Assembly: GCA_903850425.1 (NCBI GenBank)
Contig: CAINLR010000041.1
Location: forward strand, 1 to 35,060
Reading direction: 5' to 3'
Origin: an uncultured Verrucomicrobia subdivision 3 bacterium
Lineage (GTDB): Bacteria; Verrucomicrobiota; Verrucomicrobiia; Limisphaerales; UBA11358
DNA: 35,060 bases
Shown piece by piece: positions 8,466 through 16,793 of the stretch. The notes below the pieces were generated by a model. It had not been told where the DNA came from. It did not search any database and saw only the letters and a program-made list of their open reading frames with translations. Numbering within the stretch: the stretch's first letter is position 1; each line of letters starts with the position of its first letter. Made by a program: the position numbers and the translations under genes.

Positions 8466-9206
8466 ATGAAATCATCCATCCTCGCGCTTACCACCGCCGT
8501 TCTGTGGCTGCAATTTTCCGCCGCCGCGCAAACCAATGCGCCGGTTTTGCACACCAACACCGCCATCATTCCCATCTCGCGCACCGGCTCCATCACCAAC
8601 CGGCAGACCCAGGTGTTGCAGCGCGCCCGGGAACATCCCGGCAGCTACGATCTTGAGTTCATCGGCGACTCCATCACGCAAGGCTGGGAGACCCGGGGAT
8701 CCAATGTGTGGAAACAATATTACGGCAAGCGCAAGGCACTCAACCTGGGCGTGAGCGGCGACCGCACCCAGCATGTCCTCTGGCGTTTTGAAAACGGCCA
8801 GCTCGATGGTATTAAAGCCAAGGTGGCCATTGTCATGATCGGCACGAATAATTCCAACAAGGACGACAACACCGAAGACGACATCCTCGCGGGCGTCACC
8901 GGCATCGTTCAGCAAATCCGCACGCGCCAGCCGGACACGAAAATACTCCTGCTCGCGATTTTTCCGCGCGGCAAAACCTTCAGTCCGCAGCGCGGCAAAA
9001 TTCTCCAGGTCAATCAGGCGCTCGCCAAATTGGATGACGGCAAACACATCTTCTATTTCGACTTTGGTTCCGAGTTCATCCGCAACGACGGGTCCATCTC
9101 CCCGAACATCATGCCCGACGCGCTGCATCCCAACGAAGCGGGCTACCAAATCTGGGCGAACGCGATGGAACCGAAGCTGAAGCAATTGGGTGTCAAAAAG
9201 TCCTGA
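8466..9206 (+). CDS. Secreted SGNH hydrolase, PAF-acetylhydrolase-like (246 aa)
   Basis: A signal peptide (MKSSILALTTAVLWLQFSAA, cut after AAAQ) is followed by a compact SGNH esterase domain. Block I is EFIGDSITQGWE with Ser69, block II is LNLGVSGDRTQHVLWR (Gly98), block III is IGTNN (Asn128), and block V is PDALHPNEAGY with the Asp/His pair. The GDRTQHVLWRL-like stretch and VAIVMIGTNN are typical of the platelet-activating-factor acetylhydrolase-like and sialate or acetylxylan esterase branch common in Verrucomicrobiota and Planctomycetota. It is the second exported SGNH enzyme in the window but is not a close copy of the one at 2164. The likely role is removal of acetyl or other short acyl groups from polysaccharide; the substrate is unproven. 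The gap before it is 60 bp, so it could share the upstream transcript. Confidence 0.9.
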   Translation: MKSSILALTTAVLWLQFSAAAQTNAPVLHTNTAIIPISRTGSITNRQTQVLQRAREHPGSYDLEFIGDSITQGWETRGSNVWKQYYGKRKALNLGVSGDRTQHVLWRFENGQLDGIKAKVAIVMIGTNNSNKDDNTEDDILAGVTGIVQQIRTRQPDTKILLLAIFPRGKTFSPQRGKILQVNQALAKLDDGKHIFYFDFGSEFIRNDGSISPNIMPDALHPNEAGYQIWANAMEPKLKQLGVKKS

Positions 9207-9255
9207 TGGCGCCGGAGCTTCTGATTCACGGAACGAAGGCGGCATTTTTATCCAT

Positions 9256-9285
9256 GTAGCAGCCAACGTAAGGAGGCTCTAATCT
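9256..9285 (+). repeat. Single unit of the REPIN-like family
   Basis: It begins GTAGCAGCCAACGTAAGGAG and continues CTCTAATCTG. It is a diverged copy of the arms at 1596-1619 and 9331-9352 and lies in the same direction as the latter, with no partner arm of its own. Confidence 0.65.
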
Positions 9286-9330
9286 GTATCAAACGAGTTA
9301 AACGGCGGATGCATCGTCGTCAATTATTTT

Positions 9331-9411
9331 GTAGGAGACGAGGTAAGGAGTCTCTAATTTAGAAACCACAATTGGGCCGACATATTTGTGACTCCTCACG
9401 TCGTCTCCTAC
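9331..9411. repeat. REPIN-like paired palindromic element, copy 2
   Basis: The left arm 9331-9352 (begins GTAGGAGACGAGGTAAGGAG) and right arm 9390-9411 (ends CACGTCGTCTCCTAC) are inverted copies matching at 20 of 22 positions, 37 nt apart. Spacing and arm layout match copy 1 (24-bp arms, 38 nt), while the arm sequence has drifted. The left arm is followed by TCTCTAATTT, much like the CTCTAATCTG after the single unit at 9256. Confidence 0.8.
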
Positions 9412-9426
9412 ATCACTCTAGCCAAA

Positions 9427-9443
9427 GCGCCAGCGGCTGGCGC
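9427..9443. repeat. Perfect short hairpin next to the REPIN-like element
   Basis: GCGCCAG, loop CGG, CTGGCGC. There is no T-run after it. GCGCCAGCG occurs again at about 9483-9491, so it may belong to another dispersed repeat. Confidence 0.45.
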
Positions 9444-9845
9444 AGTCCAAGACGCTGTGCGCGGTTCGGTCGTCACCGCCAACGCGCCAGCGTCCTGGAC
9501 CGAGGTGGCCTGCCACCGCTTTCGTGAGCCGATCAGCGACCTTTATGGAAATTCAAAGTTCACCAGAAAAATCACGCTGACTTGCCTCGCCTTGCTGCTT
9601 GATGCTTAATAATTCTTTGGCTTTTGGAAGTTGGCCTGGTCGTTATTTACCTCGGCATCCTTGCGCCCAGCCGAATCCATTGGCCGTAACAGCTCCACCG
9701 TGCCTACGCGTTACCCGTTGTTTCTTGCTAATGGTTTGAGCAAGCTTGGCTTGTGGTAGATAACCTTTGACGCGGATACGGAATCGGTATATCAACCCCG
9801 GCAACATGAATTTGGGCCTGCCAGTTACGGTAACTGTCGCTACTT

Positions 9846-9896
9846 GCGCGTCGTCTCCCGCGCGTCGTCTCCCGCGCGTCGTCTCCCGCGCGTCGT
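9846..9896 (+). repeat. 14-bp tandem repeat, about 3.6 units
   Basis: The unit GCGCGTCGTCTCCC starts at 9846, 9860 and 9874, exact each time, with a partial fourth copy (GCGCGTCGT) at 9888-9896. The core CGTCGTCTCC is also inside the right arm of the palindrome at 9390-9411, which suggests the array grew from a piece of that repeat family. Confidence 0.85.
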
Positions 9897-10117
9897 GATA
9901 GACCTGAAGCGATTTCATCGCCTCGCAAAGTCAAGCCGCTTTCCAGGGCGGCAACCAAGGCCAGTCCGTCTGTCCACTCCAGTGGGTGCGCGACGAGGAT
10001 AACGGGAAGTGATGGCGAAATACTATGTCGGCGGGCGGTGCCGTCAGAGATGCGGGGTCGCAAGTGAAACGATGGACTAGGACGGGAATACTTGAACTAT
10101 TGAACTATATCGAAAAT

Positions 10118-12670
10118 ATGAAAACTTCCTCTGTAAGACTTCTGTTCGCCGGCTTGGCGTTGGTGACGCTGAATACTCCGCTCCACGCGCAACCGGTCAT
10201 CATCAGCCAGCCGGTCAATCCGCCCGTAGTCTGGGGCGGCAATGCGACTTTCAGCGTGGTGGCCACCGGCCTTGGCCCGCTGACTTACCAATGGCAGTTG
10301 AACGGCACGAACCTGCCGAACAATATCATCACCACCGTGGCCGGCGGGCAACTTTCTGAAGGCGCGCCAGCCACAAACATTGTTCTCGGAGCTCCTCCGG
10401 GAGCGGCGGTAGATGCGCTCGGTAACTTGTATATTGCCGATAAAATCAACGAAGTTGTCCGCAAAGTCGGCACCAACGGTTTTTCAAAAATCATCGCCGG
10501 CACTGGGCTAATGGGTTTCTCGGGTGATGGCGGCACCGCTACCAACGCCTGGCTGAATTTTCCAAGTGCCGTCGCCGTGGACACGAATGGGAATTTATTT
10601 ATCGCGGATACGTTTAATTATCGCATCCGCAAGGTGGATACCAACGGAACCATAACTACGGTGGCTGGCAATGGCAGCAGTTTCTCCCCCTATGGTGATG
10701 GTGGTGCCGCTACCAACGCAGCGCTTCCGACGCCAACGAGTGTGGCACTTGATGGTTCGGGAAATTTGTATATCGCCGACTCGCAGAATCACACCATCCG
10801 CAAAGTGGACACGTTTGGAAACATCTCAACGGTGGCCGGCATCAATAGCGCCCTGGGCAGCTTCTCCGGAGACAACTTTTCGGCCAAGAGCGCGCACCTG
10901 AATGCTCCCAGTAGTGTGGCGGTGGACAAGGCGGGCAACTTGTTCATCGCGGACACCTTCAATTATCGCATCCGCAAAGTCACCGCGGCGACACAGAACA
11001 TCTCAACGATTGCGGGAAATGGCACGGCGGGCTATGCGGGTGACGGAGGCAGTGCCACCTCGGCAAAAATTTCAGCGGCTTACGGCATCGCGGCCGACAC
11101 CAATGGGAACGTGTTTGTGGCAGATGCCGGCAATCAGGTCATCCGTAAAATAACGAATGGCATTATTACTACGGTCGCGGGCAATGGTGTCTTTGGTTAT
11201 GCCAGCGACGGCAGCACGGCCACGAATGCCAGTTTGGCGTATCCGCTAGGCGTGGCGGTGGACCGGTTGGGAAATTTGTTTATTGCGGATTCCGCCAATA
11301 ACATGATTCGGAAAGTTGGGACCAACGGAAACATTCTCACCGTCGCGGGCCGGTGGTTCAATGAGGGTGAGCCGGCGACCAATGCTTGTCTTTCCCCGAT
11401 TGGCCTAGCGCTCGATTCGGTGGGCAATGTTTATGTGGCCGACAACGCCAACCACCGAATACGCAAGGTGGATACGAATGGAAATGTTTTCACCGTGGCC
11501 GGCAACGGCATGCCTGCGTTTACGGGTAATGGCGGGCCGGCGACTAATGCCAGCGTCAACAACCCGTGGGGTGTCAGCGTGGACAACGCAGGTAATTTGC
11601 TCATCGCTGATCAAGGTAATCGGCGGATTCGCAAGGTGGACACCAACGGCACCATCACCATCTTGGCCGGAAAAGGCACAGCTAATTTCTCAGGCGATGG
11701 CGGGGCGGCAACTAATGCCGGTATGTGGCCTCAAGGCGTCGCAGCAGATGCTTTTGGAAACTGTTTTGTTTTGGATACACCGTATAATCGTATTCGCAAG
11801 GTGGACACGAATGGAACCATCACCACTGTGGCGGGGAATGGCAACTATGCTTACACCGGTGATGGCGGACCGGCGACCAATGCGGCGATAGCTTACCCAA
11901 TCTCTATTTGGGCGGCTGCCGGAGGAAATCTATTCATTGCCCAACAGAGTTCACCTTGCATCCGCAAGGTGGAGGTCAATGGGATTATCAGCACCATCGC
12001 TGGAAACGGAACCTCCGGCGATGCCGGCGATGGGGGGCTGGCAACAAATGCACTTATACTAGCTCCAGGTGGTGTTTCAACCGATCCTGCCGGCAATATT
12101 TTCATATCCGACGGCCTTGCAGCGCGCGTTCGCAAGGTCGGGACAACTGGTGTTATTACAACCATCGCCGGCAATGGTGTTCCCGGAGTCCCGGTTGATA
12201 ATGTTGTAGGCAACAGTGCCAGTTTAGTTGTCCCGCGTGGAACTTGCCTGGATCGAAACGGAAACCTCTATATCGCTGATGTGGGTTCTGGTCGAATCCG
12301 TAAGTTGTCCTATGTGGACTATGCCAACCAACCGAGCTTCACGCTGACGAATGCAACTACGGATAGTCTGGGTAATCATTACACGGTCATCGTCACCAGC
12401 GCGTCCGGCAGCGTCACCAGCAGCGTGGTCACGGTGAACTTGCAACTACCACCCATCGCCCCGGCATTCACGGCGAGCAACGGTGTCTGCTCTTTTACTT
12501 GGAGTGCGGTGTCCAACCAAACCTATCAACTGGAATACACCACGAATCTGGTCGCGCCCAACTGGATTGATCTCGGCAGTCCCATCACGGCCACGAACAA
12601 TTCCGTGTCCACCACGGATGCCGTGGCCGGCGACGGTCAGCGCTTCTATCGCGTGCGACTCTGGCCGTGA
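10118..12670 (+). CDS. Secreted 12-fold NHL-repeat protein with a split Ig-like domain (850 aa)
   Basis: The ATG at 10118 opens a clear signal peptide (MKTSSVRLLFAGLALVTLNT, cut near LHAQ); the longer open frame upstream does not. Residues about 25-70 look like the first half of an Ig-like domain (IISQPVNPPVVWGGNATFSV, then LTYQWQLNGTNLPNN). Twelve NHL-type repeats follow, each with [IV]-x-T-[VI]-AG-x-G, GDGG-x-ATNA, GVAVD-x-GNL[FY]IAD and RIRKV. Twelve would make two six-bladed propellers or one large one. After the last repeat the sequence resumes what looks like the second half of the Ig fold (SFTLTNATTDSLGNHYTVIV, SASGSVTSSVVTVNL). The end is a C-terminal module (YQLEYTTNL...W...QRFYRVRLWP) shared with other secreted proteins here. 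NHL propellers usually bind proteins, sugars or nucleic acids; no catalytic motif is seen. The gene stands alone among repeats. Confidence 0.9.
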   Translation: MKTSSVRLLFAGLALVTLNTPLHAQPVIISQPVNPPVVWGGNATFSVVATGLGPLTYQWQLNGTNLPNNIITTVAGGQLSEGAPATNIVLGAPPGAAVDALGNLYIADKINEVVRKVGTNGFSKIIAGTGLMGFSGDGGTATNAWLNFPSAVAVDTNGNLFIADTFNYRIRKVDTNGTITTVAGNGSSFSPYGDGGAATNAALPTPTSVALDGSGNLYIADSQNHTIRKVDTFGNISTVAGINSALGSFSGDNFSAKSAHLNAPSSVAVDKAGNLFIADTFNYRIRKVTAATQNISTIAGNGTAGYAGDGGSATSAKISAAYGIAADTNGNVFVADAGNQVIRKITNGIITTVAGNGVFGYASDGSTATNASLAYPLGVAVDRLGNLFIADSANNMIRKVGTNGNILTVAGRWFNEGEPATNACLSPIGLALDSVGNVYVADNANHRIRKVDTNGNVFTVAGNGMPAFTGNGGPATNASVNNPWGVSVDNAGNLLIADQGNRRIRKVDTNGTITILAGKGTANFSGDGGAATNAGMWPQGVAADAFGNCFVLDTPYNRIRKVDTNGTITTVAGNGNYAYTGDGGPATNAAIAYPISIWAAAGGNLFIAQQSSPCIRKVEVNGIISTIAGNGTSGDAGDGGLATNALILAPGGVSTDPAGNIFISDGLAARVRKVGTTGVITTIAGNGVPGVPVDNVVGNSASLVVPRGTCLDRNGNLYIADVGSGRIRKLSYVDYANQPSFTLTNATTDSLGNHYTVIVTSASGSVTSSVVTVNLQLPPIAPAFTASNGVCSFTWSAVSNQTYQLEYTTNLVAPNWIDLGSPITATNNSVSTTDAVAGDGQRFYRVRLWP

Positions 12671-13225
12671 GCTGTTCACTGCGGTTGACTGGTCACAAAA
12701 AGGCGCAAGCAGCGCAAAAGGACGGGGCAAAATGTTGCCTTTACCTTGGACGATTACTTTGCCAAGCCGGTGAAGCGACCGCCAGCCGCTGGCCCAACTA
12801 TCCCCCATTCACTCTTTTGATTCACTGGCGGTAGCCAAGTGAACACGGCCGGCTCAAGCCAGGATAGTCGATCCGAACACCTCAGAGCGCGGCTGCGTCG
12901 TTCCCCGGCGAGTCGCAGCCAGCTTCGATTGAGCCTCGTGCATTGCGGCGGCGGAGCGTGGCGTTCACGCTGCTTCAATGCTCAAAACCACCAGATGCAC
13001 AAAACCTGTGGCCCGCTTGCGGTTTGGTGCTTGAGGCGGCGTAAACGCGGCGCTCTGCTCGCGCCAAGGTCATGTCACTCGATTCTGCAAGGCTCAATAA
13101 ATCGGAATTAAATATCGAGTCGGTGCTTTTGGACAAATGCGGAATCTGTTTTGCTATCGGAATCAATCTGCGGTTCATGAAACAGAAATTGTTGTCGAAG
13201 CCATGTCATCGCCGGTTAGCACAAT
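12671..13225. other. Gap of about 0.55 kb with one long imperfect inverted repeat
   Basis: No gene is supported. The main structure is the inverted repeat at 12951-13058, listed separately. The control region of the fructan locus should lie at its right end (13059-13225), but I can define no operator or promoter boxes there. Confidence 0.4.
12951..13058. repeat. Imperfect 28-bp inverted repeat, second palindromic family
   Basis: The left arm 12951-12978 (begins GCGGAGCGTGGCGTTCACGC) and right arm 13031-13058 (begins TTGAGGCGGCGTAAACGCGG) are reverse complements at 22 of 28 positions, with 52 nt between. Sequence and spacing differ from the REPIN-like pairs at 1567 and 9331, so this is another family of small non-autonomous repeat. 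Confidence 0.65.
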
Positions 13226-15409
13226 ATGAAATTTACATCCGTTAATTTTAAGATGCCGGTGACTCCCTTCGCAGTCGTGGCATTCGCCTTGGCCGGCCAC
13301 GTCCGGGGCGATGCCCCCGCGCTGGCCCAGCGGCCAGACCTGGTCTTTGCCGACTTTGAAGGGACAAACTTTGGCGATTGGAAAGTAACCGGGGAAGCTT
13401 TTGGCACTGCCCCGACAAAGGGAACTCTGCCAAACCAAATGGCGGTGGATGGATTTATGGGCGGCGGGTTCGCCAGTTCCTTTCACCACGGCGATGACAG
13501 CCAAGGCGAACTCAGCTCGCCGCCGTTCAAGGTTGAGCGGAAATATATTCAGTTTCTTATCGGCGGCGGTGGGTATGCCGGTAAGACGTGCGTCAATTTA
13601 CTCTGCGACGGCAAAGTCGTGCGCACAGCCACCGGGCCAAATACGCAACCCGGCGGCAGCGAGCATCTGGATTGGCAAGCGTGGGAGGTCGGCGAATTCG
13701 CAGGCAAAAATGTCGTTTGCAAAATCGTGGACGATGCTACTGGAGGCTGGGGTCACATCAGTGTTGACCAGATCATCCAGTCCGATCGCACGATCGCCGG
13801 GTTGATTCTGAGTGGGGCCGGACTTCCGCTCAGGATCAAGAAGCATTACTTGAATCTACCCGTCAAGAATGGCGCAACCAAGCGCACCTTGAAGCTGATG
13901 GTGGACGGTGTAAACCAACGTGAGTTCCAGATTGAACTGGCGGATGCCAAACCCGATTGGTGGACCTTCCTGGATGTCTCCATGTTCAAGGGACAAGCCG
14001 CGGTGCTACAGGCCGACAAACTGCCGGAAGACTCCCTGGGCTTGAAACAGATTGACCAGTCCGACGCGATCAAGGATGACCAGAGTATTTACCACGAAGC
14101 GTTGCGCCCGCAGTTTCATTTTAGTTCCCGACGCGGCTGGCTGAATGATCCCAACGGTCTGGTCTGCTACCAAGGCGAATATCACTTGTTCTATCAGCAC
14201 AATCCTTATGGTTGGGATTGGGGCAACATGACCTGGGGCCATGCCGTAAGCAGCGACTTGGTGCATTGGCAGGAGTTGCCCAACGCGCTTTATCCCGATC
14301 AACACGGCACGATGTTTTCCGGTTCAGCCGTGGTGGATTGGAACAACACAACCGGTTTTCAGACCGGGACCGAGAAGCCGTTGGTCGCGATGTTCACTGC
14401 CGCCGGGAAACCCTTCACGCAAGGCCTCGCGTTTAGCAACGATCGTGGTCGCACTTGGACCAAATACAAAAGTAATCCCGTGCTCGCGCACATTGCTGCC
14501 GAGAATCGCGACCCGAAAATGGTCTGGTATGCGCCGGAGAACAAATGGGTCATGGCGCTCTACCTTGATCGTAGCGATTACGCACTCTTCAGTTCGCCGG
14601 ATCTCAAGCAGTGGAAAAAGCTGAGTGATGTAAACCTTCCCGGCGACAGTGAATGCCCCGATTTTTTTGAGCTCGCGGTGGATGGCGATACACAAAACCC
14701 GCGCTGGGTTTTCTATGGTGCCACGGGTAACTATTTGGTTGGAAAGTTTGATGGCACCACCTTCACGCCCGAAACCAAACCACAGCGGATGCAAAACGGG
14801 AATGCCTGGTATGCGTCGCAAACCTACAGCGATATTCCAGCGGCCGACGGACGCCGAATCCTGATTCCGTGGGGACGGAACGGCGACCTTCACCGGGGCA
14901 TGCCGTTCAACCAGATGATGGGGCTCCCGGTCGAACTTACTCTTCACCAGACGGACTCGGGGCTGCGTCTCATGGTAAATCCCGTCAAGGAACTCGCGTC
15001 GCTGCGCCAGCGCACGCACACGCTCAAGTCGCAAATGCTGAAGCCCGGGGAAAATCCGTTGGCAGAAGTAAAAGGTCAATTATTGGAAGTGGCGGTAGAA
15101 ATCGCGTTGGGTGATGCCAAGGAAATCAGCCTCAATCTGCGTGGAATACCGGTGGTGTATGATGTGCAGAAACAGGAACTAACCTGTCGGGACAGGCACG
15201 CGGCGCTCAAGCCGGCGGCGGGAAAGATCCAACTGCGGATGTTTGTGGATCGCCCGGCCGTGGATATTTTTGGCAACCACGGTCAACTCTATATGCCCAT
15301 GGGCATGGTGGTCTCACCGGAGAACAAGTCGTTGGAACTCTCGGCTAAAGGCGGCAACGCACAGATCGAATCGCTGACGGTTTATGAGTTGCAATCCGCG
15401 TGGAAATAG
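13226..15409 (+). CDS. Secreted GH32 fructan hydrolase with DUF4980-like domain (727 aa)
   Basis: This is a levanase/inulinase-type beta-fructosidase. An export signal covers about residues 1-28 (hydrophobic VTPFAVVAFALAGHV); Met10 at 13253 is an alternative start. Residues about 37-190 form a beta-sandwich module (FADFEGTNFGDW ... GGWGHISVDQIIQSD) that the second GH32 protein at 17844 also has. A DUF4980-like stretch follows (about 195-285: KHYLNLPVKNGA ... DWWTFLDVSMFKGQ). The five-bladed catalytic domain has all three acidic motifs: WLNDPNG (305-311, nucleophile Asp308), RDP (428-430) and ECPDFFEL (acid/base Glu476). A C-terminal beta-sandwich ends with VDIFGNHGQLYMP. The gene lies 22 bp ahead of a sugar porter. 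Exo versus endo action and levan versus inulin preference cannot be decided. Confidence 0.95.
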   Translation: MKFTSVNFKMPVTPFAVVAFALAGHVRGDAPALAQRPDLVFADFEGTNFGDWKVTGEAFGTAPTKGTLPNQMAVDGFMGGGFASSFHHGDDSQGELSSPPFKVERKYIQFLIGGGGYAGKTCVNLLCDGKVVRTATGPNTQPGGSEHLDWQAWEVGEFAGKNVVCKIVDDATGGWGHISVDQIIQSDRTIAGLILSGAGLPLRIKKHYLNLPVKNGATKRTLKLMVDGVNQREFQIELADAKPDWWTFLDVSMFKGQAAVLQADKLPEDSLGLKQIDQSDAIKDDQSIYHEALRPQFHFSSRRGWLNDPNGLVCYQGEYHLFYQHNPYGWDWGNMTWGHAVSSDLVHWQELPNALYPDQHGTMFSGSAVVDWNNTTGFQTGTEKPLVAMFTAAGKPFTQGLAFSNDRGRTWTKYKSNPVLAHIAAENRDPKMVWYAPENKWVMALYLDRSDYALFSSPDLKQWKKLSDVNLPGDSECPDFFELAVDGDTQNPRWVFYGATGNYLVGKFDGTTFTPETKPQRMQNGNAWYASQTYSDIPAADGRRILIPWGRNGDLHRGMPFNQMMGLPVELTLHQTDSGLRLMVNPVKELASLRQRTHTLKSQMLKPGENPLAEVKGQLLEVAVEIALGDAKEISLNLRGIPVVYDVQKQELTCRDRHAALKPAAGKIQLRMFVDRPAVDIFGNHGQLYMPMGMVVSPENKSLELSAKGGNAQIESLTVYELQSAWK

Positions 15410-15431
15410 AAACCATCGCTAGCATTCTCGC

Positions 15432-16790
15432 ATGAAAAAACAAATCTTCTTCTGGTCGCTGGTTTCCGCCCTCGCCGGGTTTCTCTTCGGTTTTGACACC
15501 GTCGTCATTTCCGGCGCGGAAAAAACCATCCAGTCACTCTGGAACTTGGGGGCGGGATTGCATGGGGTGGTAATCGCTGCCGCCCTTTATGGCACGGTTT
15601 TGGGTTCGCTTTTGGGTGGGTGGCCAACGGACAGGTTTGGCCGTCGCGCCACGCTGCTTTGGATTGGCATCCTCTATGTCGTTTCGGCCGTCGGCTGTGC
15701 CTTCGCCAGCAACGCGTGGATATTCATCGCCGCGCGCTTCCTTGGCGGTCTGGGCATTGGTATCTCCACCGTGGCCGCGCCGCTCTACATTTCCGAGATT
15801 GCGCCGCCGGCCTATCGCGGGCGTTTGGCTGGCATGTTTCAATTCAACATCGTCTTCGGCATCGTCATCGCCTTTCTGTCGAATGCGCTCCTGGCCGGCC
15901 TCGGCGATAATGCCTGGCGTTGGATGATCGGCGTGGCGGTATTTCCCTCCCTCATCTACACGGCGTTTTGCTTTGGCATTCCCGAAAGCCCGCGCTGGCT
16001 GCTGGGCCGGGGCGATCGCGCCAAGGGAATTGCGGTGTTGAAATTGATTCAACCCGAAGCCTCAGACAGTGAAATCAATTTAGCGGCAGACAAAATCGTC
16101 GCCGCTTCGATTCCCGCCGCCACGCGGAAAGATTCAACGCGCTTTTGGAGTCGTGAGCTAAAGACGCCGCTCATGCTCGCGTTTCTAGTGGCCTTCTTCA
16201 ACCAGCTCTCTGGCATCAACGCTATTCTCTATTTCGCGCCGCGCATTTTTGAGATGACCGGCTTGGGCGCCAAAGCGGCCCTGTTGCAATCGGTCGGCAT
16301 CGGCCTGACCAATCTGGCTTTCACCTTCGTCGGCCTTTGGCTCATTGACCGTTTGGGGCGGCGCACGTTGCTGTTTATCGGTTCGTTCGGTTACATCCTC
16401 GCGCTGGGATTAGTCGCGTGGGCTTTCTTCACCGAACATTTCTCGATCGTTCCGGTGTGCATTTTTGGTTTCATCGCCGCCCACGCCGTGGGGCAGGGAG
16501 CGGTCATCTGGGTTTTAATCTCGGAAGTCTTCCCCAATAAGTTTCGCGCCGAGGGCCAGGCGCTCGGCAGCTTTACGCATTGGTTCTTCGCGGCGCTGCT
16601 CACAACCGTTTTTCCGATGATGATCAAGCTGTCGGGAGCCAATGACCAACCGCAGCGAGCCGGATTCATCTTTCTTTTCTTTTGCGCCATGATGGTGCTG
16701 CAACTGGTCTGGGTGAAATTCATGGTGCCCGAGACCAAGGGCGTGGCGCTGGAGGACATGGCTGCCCGATTGGACAATATCCGGCATTGA
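15432..16790 (+). CDS. MFS sugar porter, likely fructose/hexose uptake (452 aa)
   Basis: A twelve-segment inner-membrane symporter of the MFS sugar porter family, of normal length. The family motifs are in order: GGWPTDRFGRR after the second segment, RFLGGLGIGISTVAAPLYISEIAP, PESPRWLLGRG before the central loop, QLSGINAILYFAP in segment seven, WLIDRLGRRTLL, and VPETKGVALEDM at the C-terminus. Known relatives carry glucose, fructose, xylose or arabinose, usually with protons. Its place between a GH32 fructan hydrolase (22 bp upstream) and a fructokinase-like gene (3 bp downstream) makes fructose the best guess. The near-contact with the next gene points to translational coupling in one operon. 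Confidence 0.94.
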   Translation: MKKQIFFWSLVSALAGFLFGFDTVVISGAEKTIQSLWNLGAGLHGVVIAAALYGTVLGSLLGGWPTDRFGRRATLLWIGILYVVSAVGCAFASNAWIFIAARFLGGLGIGISTVAAPLYISEIAPPAYRGRLAGMFQFNIVFGIVIAFLSNALLAGLGDNAWRWMIGVAVFPSLIYTAFCFGIPESPRWLLGRGDRAKGIAVLKLIQPEASDSEINLAADKIVAASIPAATRKDSTRFWSRELKTPLMLAFLVAFFNQLSGINAILYFAPRIFEMTGLGAKAALLQSVGIGLTNLAFTFVGLWLIDRLGRRTLLFIGSFGYILALGLVAWAFFTEHFSIVPVCIFGFIAAHAVGQGAVIWVLISEVFPNKFRAEGQALGSFTHWFFAALLTTVFPMMIKLSGANDQPQRAGFIFLFFCAMMVLQLVWVKFMVPETKGVALEDMAARLDNIRH

Positions 16791-16793
16791 ACC

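Larger units (their letters stand above)
9207..10117. other. Repeat-rich gap of about 0.9 kb, no credible gene
   Basis: The open frames here are short, lack family features and run across repeats. The gap holds a single palindromic unit (9256-9285), a REPIN-like pair (9331-9411), a perfect hairpin (9427-9443, GCGCCAG/CTGGCGC) and a 14-bp tandem repeat (9846-9896). The rest (about 9450-9840 and 9900-10117) shows nothing I can name. Confidence 0.6.

Noticed and set aside
9388-9918. Small frames in the 9.2-10.1 kb gap (plus 9388-9609, minus 9643-9918)
   Set aside because: They run over repeats, lack family features or signal peptides, and have poor starts.
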